Positions 8,928 through 15,084 of a stretch of DNA of 19,575 nt are shown piece after piece. The stretch comes from JAIYDQ01 sp031411055 (lineage in GTDB: Bacteria; Planctomycetota; Planctomycetia; Pirellulales; Pirellulaceae): NCBI GenBank assembly GCA_031411055.1, contig JANOAI010000226.1:1-19575 (forward strand). The letters are read 5' to 3'. The position numbers and the translations under genes were made by a program. The notes beneath the pieces are model-generated. The model was not told the origin of the DNA and did not search any database. It saw only the letters and a list, made by a program, of their open reading frames with translations. The first letter of the stretch is position 1. Each line of letters opens with the position of its first letter.

Positions 8928-8931
8928 CCTC
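8928..8931 (-). promoter_or_regulatory. Shine-Dalgarno site GAGG deciding the ATPase start
   Basis: GAAGAGG precedes the ATG at 8922 with five bases of spacing. It overlaps the alternative GTG at 8928, which it therefore cannot serve. Confidence 0.7.
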
Positions 8932-8985
8932 TTCACCGGGCGCACGCTTGGAATGAGTCGATCAAAGTGCAACATAAAATGAAAA

Positions 8986-9005
8986 GTCGCCCGTCGCTAA
9001 GCGAC
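8986..9005. repeat. Short GTCGCC hairpin repeat, copy 2
   Basis: GTCGCCCGTCGCTAAGCGAC differs from copy 1 only in the loop (TAA for TCC); the GTCGC/GCGAC pairing is intact (8993-9005). It lies between the flotillin and ATPase genes. On the minus strand AGTCGC can also pair with a downstream GCGACT followed by TTTCATTTTAT. Here the repeat could therefore act as a weak terminator and lower ATPase output relative to flotillin (inference). Confidence 0.7.
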
Positions 9006-9068
9006 TGCATGGTTCACGATGAGGCGACATACCGGCAACTTTCAGGAACGGTAACGTGAATCGGAAGG

Positions 9069-11093
9069 TCATTTTTTCACTGGCAATAGCGAGCCTATCG
9101 TTTTGTCAGCGAGGTTCAGGGAACCTGCGGCACTCAGCAAGTTGATCAGCGTCGACATCTTTCCGTTTCCGTTGTCGTTGCTCAAGAGCTTAGCGATCAG
9201 CGCCGCGACGCTTAGGTCGCGGACATCGGTACTGCTAAGATGGAATTGTTCGATCAGATTGCCAAGCCGTTCCTTAAATTGCTCTGGATTGCCGTTAAAG
9301 AAGGTCTCCTTCACGTCGGTTGCAACTTTCGAGCTAAGGACGAATCGGTCGATCGCCTTTCCACCTTTGATGGCGGATGAAATCTGTTCGAAGAACTGAC
9401 CATCGCCACCAACAATATCGATTTTGGCTGATTTGAGGGCTTCGCCGATGACGATGGCTTGACTCTCAGCAATCGATTGCTGAGCGCTAATGGCTGCTAG
9501 CTCGATTGCTTTTTCTTTCTCAAGTTGCAGTTTGTATTCTTCGTGTTGCTTGCCAACGGCGTCGAGTACCTTCATGGCGTTGGCTTTTTCGGTGATACCT
9601 TGGGCTTCGGCTTGGTACTTTTCACGTAGGACTTTTGCTTCGGCCAAGCCGCGCTCTTGGGTCGCGACGGCTTGGGCTTGCATGACTTTGGCTTCGGCCA
9701 AACCTTTGGCGGCGTGTTCGGCGGTCAGGGCTTCGGCTAGCATCTTGGTCGCATCGGATTCTTTCTCCGCCTTGTCGCGATGGGCTTCAGCTTGAATGCG
9801 GACTTGTTGACTATGGCTTTCCGAGGCTTGTTTCGCAGCTTCGGCCGCTTTGATTTCCTTGACGAGCGATTGTTCGGCGGCTGTTTCAGCTGCTGTTATC
9901 TCCACCTTCTTCTGACGAGCGGCGAGCGCGAAGGCTTCGGTGTCCTTGATCTTTTCTTGCTCTTCGACGACGGCGCGTTCGACCATAACGCGTTCACGAA
10001 TGACTTCTTGAATGTTGCGACGTTCGGTTTCGAGAGCTTTTTCTTTTTCGACTTCAGCTAGCCCGACGACGCGTTCGCGTTCGGTAGCTTCGAGGGCCTT
10101 GTCACGAAGGATACGCTCGAGTTCGACACCGTCGGTCCGTTCCTTGTTGCGTTTCGCGACCAATATTTGGCGATCTTTGTTTTCGGTGGCAATGCCAAGT
10201 TCTTCGTCGACCGAGATCTTGGCTTTCGAAGAGGCAAGTCGATTTTCTTCTTGGACTTTTGCGGCCGATGCATTCTCGCGAGCTTGAATTTCAGCCACTT
10301 CACGCTTTTGACGTTCGGTCGCTTCAATCCGTTGGCGTTCCAGTTCGAGGATCGCTTCTTGTGCTTCGACGTCTTGTTTCTTAAGCGTCTTTTCGCGTTC
10401 GCGAGTGAAGTAGTTCTCTTTGATTTTTTCGTTCGACGTCAGTTCGGTAATCTTCTTGATCCCTTCCGCATCGAGAATATTGAAGGGGTTCAACAGTTCA
10501 AGCCGCGTTTGCTCGAGATAGTCAATAGCGCAGTCATCCAGACGATATCCGTTGAGATCGGTACCGATGACCTTCAAGATTTCCATCTTGAACTTGTCAC
10601 GTTTGTCATACAGTTCGACAAACTCAAATTGCTTTCCGACGGTTTTAAGGGCTTCGGAGAACTTGGCATCAAAGAGTTCGCGTAGCGTTTCAACTTGGCT
10701 AGCTCGTTTGCAGCCGATCGACTGTGCCACTTCTTTGATTTCTTCGGCCGTTTTATCAACGCGGATGAAAAAGGCCGTCTTGATATCAGCCCGGATATTG
10801 TCCTTGCATATGAGCCCTTCGGAACCTTCACGAGCAATCTCGAAACTCTTTAAGGTAAGGTCCATCTTTTCGAAACGATGCACGACTGGGTAAACAAGCG
10901 TACCGCCATCGATGACGACCCGCATTCCGCCCATGCCCGTTCGCACGATGGCTTCGTCGGGGCCGACCTTCACATAAAATTTACTGGCGACGACGATGAT
11001 CGCCATGCCGAGCACAAAGATCCCAACGATGATCGCGAAGATCAGGATCAGCCATTCAGGAAGTGCCGCCAACGGAACCATTTTAGTTAACAT
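9069..11093 (-). CDS. Flotillin-family (YqiK-like) membrane scaffold protein
   Basis: A 674-residue protein. One N-terminal membrane helix (about 14-40, LILIFAIIVGIFVLGMAIIV) leads into a band-7/SPFH domain (about 41-220), recognisable from FYVKVGPDEAIVRTGMGG and the following VVIDGGTLVYPVVHRFEKMDL. A very long Ala/Glu/Lys-rich coiled coil follows (about 230-545), typical of flotillins, then a C-terminal globular tail. Flotillins oligomerise on the inner membrane and organise ordered lipid domains. At 674 residues it is longer than E. coli YqiK. The frame could begin at a TTG (11105), an ATG (11093) or an ATG (11081). The middle one is chosen, which overlaps the YqiJ-like stop by 11 bases, as expected for coupled genes. 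The YqiJ-YqiK order matches the known E. coli pair; here an AAA+ gene follows. Confidence 0.93.
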   Translation of the reverse strand: MLTKMVPLAALPEWLILIFAIIVGIFVLGMAIIVVASKFYVKVGPDEAIVRTGMGGMRVVIDGGTLVYPVVHRFEKMDLTLKSFEIAREGSEGLICKDNIRADIKTAFFIRVDKTAEEIKEVAQSIGCKRASQVETLRELFDAKFSEALKTVGKQFEFVELYDKRDKFKMEILKVIGTDLNGYRLDDCAIDYLEQTRLELLNPFNILDAEGIKKITELTSNEKIKENYFTREREKTLKKQDVEAQEAILELERQRIEATERQKREVAEIQARENASAAKVQEENRLASSKAKISVDEELGIATENKDRQILVAKRNKERTDGVELERILRDKALEATERERVVGLAEVEKEKALETERRNIQEVIRERVMVERAVVEEQEKIKDTEAFALAARQKKVEITAAETAAEQSLVKEIKAAEAAKQASESHSQQVRIQAEAHRDKAEKESDATKMLAEALTAEHAAKGLAEAKVMQAQAVATQERGLAEAKVLREKYQAEAQGITEKANAMKVLDAVGKQHEEYKLQLEKEKAIELAAISAQQSIAESQAIVIGEALKSAKIDIVGGDGQFFEQISSAIKGGKAIDRFVLSSKVATDVKETFFNGNPEQFKERLGNLIEQFHLSSTDVRDLSVAALIAKLLSNDNGNGKMSTLINLLSAAGSLNLADKTIGSLLPVKK

Positions 11094-11793
11094 TTTTGTG
11101 CTCAAGCTGTGACGAAGTAGTAGTTGCCGACACGATATAGATTTTTCGATTGGGATCGTAATGAGTAATCCAGACTCGCGTCCCCTTCGACAAGTGAGGG
11201 CCGTCGGTCTTCACATTCAATAAAAGCGGGGCCGCCCCAGTTTTGTATTTGGCTTGTCCCCCATCGCTTGTCGCTTCATACGATGATATTTCGGCTTCTT
11301 GGCCAATCAAGGATTTCGATTGCATCGGCGGCGTATTAATCCAGCCACGGAGGGGTTGCGTGCAAAGCTTGGTTAAAGGGAGCGAGATCAGGAAGTTTCG
11401 TCCGACTAAAACAGCTGATAAAAACCAGTTAGAATCGCCAAACCAATCACGGTCCAATCCAAGCCAAAGCGCAAACGATAACGACCACCAGACGATGGAA
11501 AAGATGGACAGCCAAACGATGAGAGGTACGTCACGTAAATTCAACCAACGCATTGGGACGAGCGTGATGGAGGTCAAGCCATCCCAGGCCAGATGTTCCA
11601 GGGTTTCCCAAGTTCCGTGAGCATGTGAATCGAGGTCAATGCCAACGCCCAATCCGATGGTCATCATTCCCCATATCAGAAGGATGCCCAACAGAATCGT
11701 TGGCGGAAGTACCGGCCCTGCCACCATCGGCTGAAAAAGCTCCAACACGTTTAAATCCGATCCATTAATCATGGGTTTGAAAACTAGGCTCAT
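11083..11793 (-). CDS. YqiJ-like OB-fold membrane protein
   Basis: A 236-residue protein with about three membrane helices (near residues 24-52, 82-110 and 120-145), including PPTILLGILLIWGMMTIGLG and VPLIVWLSIFSIVWW. A soluble C-terminal domain (about 165-230) contains SLIGQEAEISSYEA and GTRVWITHYD, like the OB/NfeD-like domain of YqiJ and related partners of flotillins. Such proteins sit next to flotillin genes and are thought to help assemble or position them in the membrane. The frame opens upstream to a TTG at 11868, but the extra 25 residues are not hydrophobic and lie right beside a terminator-like hairpin, so the ATG at 11793 is preferred. The gene overlaps the flotillin gene and is probably the first of its operon. 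Confidence is moderate because the match is by layout rather than by search. Confidence 0.75.
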   Translation of the reverse strand: MSLVFKPMINGSDLNVLELFQPMVAGPVLPPTILLGILLIWGMMTIGLGVGIDLDSHAHGTWETLEHLAWDGLTSITLVPMRWLNLRDVPLIVWLSIFSIVWWSLSFALWLGLDRDWFGDSNWFLSAVLVGRNFLISLPLTKLCTQPLRGWINTPPMQSKSLIGQEAEISSYEATSDGGQAKYKTGAAPLLLNVKTDGPHLSKGTRVWITHYDPNRKIYIVSATTTSSQLEHKNVN

Positions 11794-11875
11794 TTTATCC
11801 AAGAATCGGGCGCGCAGAATTGCGACAAATGCTTTGTCTGCAAGCTTTCGGGGAGGAATCCTACTCAAGAAATGC

Positions 11876-11899
11876 CCAAAAAAGCGACACTACTCGCTT
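11876..11899 (-). terminator. Possible second intrinsic terminator
   Basis: On the minus strand AAGCGA pairs with TCGCTT across GTAGTG, and the stem runs into a TTTTTT tract. The tail (RC of 11871-11885) is nearly identical to that of the terminator at 11986-12018 (AATGCCC[C]AAAAAAGC on the plus strand). It lies between the methyltransferase terminator and the YqiJ-like start. Confidence 0.45.
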
Positions 11900-11981
11900 A
11901 TCGCCGGTACAACCTGAACTTGTTTGTACCAAATCCCGCAGGCTTATTTCTACGATAAAAATCTAGCACCGGCGATCAGCG
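11895..11981. repeat. Imperfect inverted repeat between two terminators
   Basis: Bases 11895-11910 (CGCTTATCGCCGGTAC) match the reverse complement of 11966-11981 at 14 of 16 positions. Inside the pair, GGTACAA (11906-11912) and TTGTACC (11924-11930) form a second small hairpin. The outer direct repeats at 11871-11885 and 11985-12000 frame the whole segment. No gene lies here. Confidence 0.55.
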
Positions 11982-11985
11982 ATAA

Positions 11986-12018
11986 ATGCCCCAAAAAAGC
12001 CCCCATAACAAGAGGGGC
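11986..12018 (-). terminator. Intrinsic terminator of the methyltransferase operon
   Basis: Directly after the methyltransferase stop, the minus strand reads GCCCC, a ten-base loop, GGGGC and then TTTTTT. This is a standard stem plus T-run. It separates the nucleoside hydrolase/methyltransferase transcript from the flotillin group. Confidence 0.75.
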
Positions 12019-12020
12019 CG

Positions 12021-12620
12021 TTAATCGCGAATAGCTTTCCGGATCCGTTTTTTTTGCATCCCTTCGCGGACGTCGTAGGTCAAAAATATTCCTCCGGGGC
12101 GGCCTCGACCACGAAGCATATCGGCGAAGACTGCGTGTTCGTCTGGCCATGGATAGGCATACACCACGTCAAAATCGGCGAGTCGCATATCAAACTGACT
12201 GTAGCCGTCGGGGGCATCGAAGTCGGTTCGGGTTCCATCTTCGCCCATTTCTGGGTTCCAAGAATAGTCGTTCGGTACGAAACTACCTTGCGCGAAAAGT
12301 GCGTTGGGACCGTATTTCGCCGCGAGATCCCGCGCGTGATCGATAAGCTGCGGTGCGATTTCGATCCCGTAAGCATCGAAGCCCATTCGACTGGCCATAA
12401 TCGTGACGACTCCCAAGCCTGATCCCCATTCAAGAATCGATGTCGCCTTGCCCTGCAGTTTTTGTAGTGAGACAAGAACCGCCGCGTAGTCGGCAGGGAC
12501 GTAGGCTTCAAAACCATCGTCTTTTTCGAATCGCTCCCAAATCTCGTATGCTTCGCTCCAGAGAGGAGCAAAGACATCGTGAGCATCCTGAAACGAGGTG
12601 ATCCACGGGACGGAAGGCAT
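12021..12620 (-). CDS. Class I SAM-dependent methyltransferase
   Basis: A 199-residue protein with the Rossmann-type methyltransferase core. Motif I is ILEWGSGLGVV (E64 to G70), the acidic end of strand 2 is E87 in AYGIEIAP, and a motif IV-like segment reads FDVVYAYPWPDE. The closing segment GRPGGIFLTYDVREG fits the last strands of this fold. The substrate cannot be told from the sequence. The frame is open to an ATG at 12752, which would give 243 residues and a 65-base overlap with the nucleoside hydrolase. The ATG at 12620 keeps the full fold and avoids the overlap, so it is chosen with moderate certainty. It is the last gene before a strong terminator and is probably co-transcribed with the hydrolase; a role in nucleoside salvage would be inference only. 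Confidence 0.8.
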   Translation of the reverse strand: MPSVPWITSFQDAHDVFAPLWSEAYEIWERFEKDDGFEAYVPADYAAVLVSLQKLQGKATSILEWGSGLGVVTIMASRMGFDAYGIEIAPQLIDHARDLAAKYGPNALFAQGSFVPNDYSWNPEMGEDGTRTDFDAPDGYSQFDMRLADFDVVYAYPWPDEHAVFADMLRGRGRPGGIFLTYDVREGMQKKRIRKAIRD

Positions 12621-12687
12621 TCTAGCTAAAAGCCTTTCTCGGGCCGTAGGGTATTTCAAGAGTACGAGGCAAGAAACCTCAAGATGG

Positions 12688-13632
12688 TCATTCGCTTTGT
12701 TGTCCAGCGAATTTGAGTCCACGAACAATTGCTTCTCGAATTGCGTCGACATCGACAGCGGTAATCAATTCAACATCGCGGCGTTGACGAGCAAAACTGC
12801 GGCGATCAATCATGGAAGCACCACGCGCGATGGTGCCTTCTTCTTCGATATCGACGGTTGCTTGCTCGGTCGTGAAGAGAGAAGGTTCGATCAACGCTAA
12901 CAATCCAACTGCTGCCTGCAAGCTAATCATCTCTTGCGCTCGCTGTTGTCGGAGCATGCGGAAGTAGTGTGGCAAAATACCATGCAATAACTTCCCAGCT
13001 CGAGTGAATTTCATCGGAAGCTGATCGATCAGATCCAAGCCAAATGAAACCTGGTTCGTGACCTCCAGTGGCAACATGGTCTTCGTCGTTGGGGAACGAA
13101 AAATATAGGCAGCACTTGTGGGATCAAAATGAAAATTGAATTCGGAAGCTGGGGTGACATCACCGATGCCATCTTTGGTTCCACCAACAATGATGATTCG
13201 ATCGACCATATCGATGAGGCTTGGATCGCGCCGGAACGCGGTCGCGACGCCGGTGAGTGGCCCCAAGCAAAGGATCGTTACTTCGCCCGGATCGGCTTTG
13301 AGTCGATCGGCAATGAGCTTGTCGCTCGGCATGACATGCTGACGACCGACCGGCGTCAAATGGATATTGCCAAGCCCATCCGCTCCGTGCAGGTCACATC
13401 CATCCGAAACGGGAGCGTCGTCAGGATCCCGAGCTGCACCGAGTCGAGGGTGTTTGGGCGGGTCCAGTTGTTCGACGATTGCCTGCAAGTTTTGAGTACT
13501 TCGGGCAGCATCGACCGTCCCCGAACAGGCCGTTAACGCGACGATTTCGATGCGAGGATCAAACAACGCCATCGTCAAAGCGACTGCGTCATCGATTCCA
13601 GGGTCGCAGTCAATGATTAACTTACGAGTCAT
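12688..13632 (-). CDS. Inosine-uridine-preferring nucleoside hydrolase family
   Basis: A 314-residue enzyme that splits the N-glycosidic bond of ribonucleosides to give a free base and ribose. The metal-binding N-terminus reads LIIDCDPGIDDA (D8, D10, D14, D15). Other family landmarks are H82 in LHGADGLGN, LCLGPLTGVA, IIIVGGT, and SEFNFHFDP with N166 and D170. Length is normal for the family. The frame extends to an ATG at 13686, but the DxDPGxDD motif belongs within the first dozen or so residues, so 13632 is chosen. The exact base preference cannot be read. The methyltransferase gene follows, either 67 bases downstream or overlapping, depending on its start. No signal peptide is seen, so the enzyme is cytoplasmic. 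Confidence 0.95.
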   Translation of the reverse strand: MTRKLIIDCDPGIDDAVALTMALFDPRIEIVALTACSGTVDAARSTQNLQAIVEQLDPPKHPRLGAARDPDDAPVSDGCDLHGADGLGNIHLTPVGRQHVMPSDKLIADRLKADPGEVTILCLGPLTGVATAFRRDPSLIDMVDRIIIVGGTKDGIGDVTPASEFNFHFDPTSAAYIFRSPTTKTMLPLEVTNQVSFGLDLIDQLPMKFTRAGKLLHGILPHYFRMLRQQRAQEMISLQAAVGLLALIEPSLFTTEQATVDIEEEGTIARGASMIDRRSFARQRRDVELITAVDVDAIREAIVRGLKFAGQQSE

Positions 13633-13774
13633 CAAAATCCTAGTGTTTGCCGAAGGTTTTCGGTTGCAAGACAGAAAGCAAGCCATCGATTATAGCGAAT
13701 CGACAGCGTTTATCGATATCGAAGTTTTGAGAAGCGCTTTCTAAGGAAGCAACTTCGCAATATTTCAACCGTTT

Positions 13775-13910
13775 CGTTCTCGCAGAGGCTGTGAATTTAT
13801 TAAGCACGAGACGAATAAGGGGAACGGATATAGCCAAATCCTCTCGGTACGCACGCTACCGCCGCGGAGCGACGGGCGACACTGAAAAGTTCACAGCCTC
13901 GGATAGAACG
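13775..13910. repeat. 136-bp inverted-repeat element
   Basis: Bases 13775-13797 (CGTTCTCGCAGAGGCTGTGAA and two more) match the reverse complement of 13888-13910 at about 19 of 23 positions. Between the arms sits an inverted copy of the GTCGCC hairpin repeat. The element has no coding capacity. It lies in the gene-free stretch 13633-13974, which otherwise holds only an AT-richer leader for the nucleoside hydrolase and shows no gene. Confidence 0.6.
13861..13880. repeat. Short GTCGCC hairpin repeat, copy 3 (inverted)
   Basis: The reverse complement reads GTCGCCCGTCGCTCCGCGGC, one base different from copy 1. Similarity continues on the plus strand into CTGAAAA, which resembles the TTGAAAA flank of copy 1 on the minus strand. 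Confidence 0.7.
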
Positions 13911-13920
13911 GCGACACTGT
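13898..13920. repeat. ACAGTGTCGCCGTTCT repeat, copy 1
   Basis: The reverse complement of these 23 bases matches 19486-19508 at 22 of 23 positions. It overlaps the right arm of the inverted-repeat element at 13775-13910. Confidence 0.7.
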
Positions 13921-13974
13921 GAACGCCTCCTGAACGAATGATCAAAATTCGCGCTGGCCGTAAACATTAAGTTT

Positions 13975-15027
13975 TTACGCTTTCAGCGGCAGTTTCACGG
14001 TCTTGCCGGTCTTTGCAGACTTGTAGATTGCGAGAATCAGCTCGACGCTTCGACGTCCTTCGGCACCTTCGGTCATCGATGGTTTTCCGGAAGCCAGCCC
14101 CTTTAAAAAATCTTTGAAAAGCTCACGGTGCGCCGCATGCCCAATCGCGGCGGGATCCGAAGCACCACCGCCGGTCTTCGTATTGTTTAATAGATCCGCA
14201 GCCAGCTTCTTGTCCTTGGCCGTCTCTTTGGCAAAGGTCCAGCGAATAAGGCTTTCTTCTTCAAGCGTCGCCATCCCGTGCGAGCCGGCAATTTCGATTT
14301 TCTTAAGCGATCCTGGAAAGGCAGCCGTCGTTGCTTCAATAACACCCAACGCACCATTTTCGAATCGCAGGGTGGCGGTCGCCACGTCTTCGACTTCGAT
14401 TCGTTCGTGGGCTAGCGTCGCAACGTGGGCGGATACTTCAACAACCGGTCCCATCAACCAGAGTAGTAAGTCGACACTATGGATGGCTTGATTCATGAGC
14501 GCCCCACCACCATCCAGCTTCCACGTACCGCGCCATGCACCGCTGTCGTAATACTGCTGTGTCCGAAACCATTTCACGTAGGCATCGGCAAGCGTAATGC
14601 GTCCGAATCGATTCTGTTCGACGGCTTGTTTTAGCATCTTAGAAGATTCATGGAATCGTGACGGAAAGATGGTTCCCAATCGAACCTTGGCTTTTTCACA
14701 CACGGCAATCAACGCATCGCATCGCTTGAGAGTGACTTCCAGCGGCTTCTCGACAAGGACATGCTTACCAGCTTTGGCAGCCATGATACTCGGCTCAAAG
14801 TGAGCACCGCTGGGAGTGCACACCGTCACGACGTCGATGTCGGGTCGTTTGAGCATAGCTTCCAGATCATCGTACGGTTGGCAAGGGAATTCAGAAGCAA
14901 ACTTCTGAGCCTTATCGAGGGTACGATTGTGACATGCGACTAGCTTGGCACCTTTGATTTCCGCAATCGCCTTCGCGTGAAATTTTGCGATCATGCCGCA
15001 ACCGATAATTCCAAAACCAGTAGCCAA
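13975..15027 (-). CDS. Gfo/Idh/MocA-family oxidoreductase
   Basis: A 350-residue NAD(P)-dependent sugar or polyol dehydrogenase. The N-terminal Rossmann domain starts FGIIGCGMIAKFHAKAI (glycine-rich nucleotide-binding loop) and holds the conserved E93-K-P95 in HVLVEKPLEVT. The C-terminal alpha/beta domain carries GGGALMNQAIHSVDLLLWLMG, where the active-site histidine of the family lies. Length is typical. The start is TTG at 15027: it has GGAG seven bases before it, and the next ATG would cut into the Rossmann loop. It follows the D-xylonate dehydratase gene by 57 bases on the same strand, so the two are probably one operon. A role in oxidising an aldose that feeds the dehydratase is plausible but unproven; substrates vary widely in this family. 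No signal peptide is visible. Confidence 0.92.
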   Translation of the reverse strand: MATGFGIIGCGMIAKFHAKAIAEIKGAKLVACHNRTLDKAQKFASEFPCQPYDDLEAMLKRPDIDVVTVCTPSGAHFEPSIMAAKAGKHVLVEKPLEVTLKRCDALIAVCEKAKVRLGTIFPSRFHESSKMLKQAVEQNRFGRITLADAYVKWFRTQQYYDSGAWRGTWKLDGGGALMNQAIHSVDLLLWLMGPVVEVSAHVATLAHERIEVEDVATATLRFENGALGVIEATTAAFPGSLKKIEIAGSHGMATLEEESLIRWTFAKETAKDKKLAADLLNNTKTGGGASDPAAIGHAAHRELFKDFLKGLASGKPSMTEGAEGRRSVELILAIYKSAKTGKTVKLPLKA

Positions 15028-15034
15028 GATGTTT

Positions 15035-15038
15035 CTCC
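15035..15038 (-). promoter_or_regulatory. Shine-Dalgarno site GGAG supporting a TTG start
   Basis: GGAG lies seven bases before the TTG at 15027 and supports that unusual start for the oxidoreductase gene. Confidence 0.65.
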
Positions 15039-15084
15039 GAGGAAGGTGTTATTTTGGGAAGGTGTTAGTCTTTAAATACGAATA

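Noticed and set aside
10167..10685. 172-codon plus-strand open frame
   Set aside because: Antisense to the flotillin coiled coil; its Phe-rich, Leu-rich content mirrors the Glu/Lys/Ala codons of the true gene.
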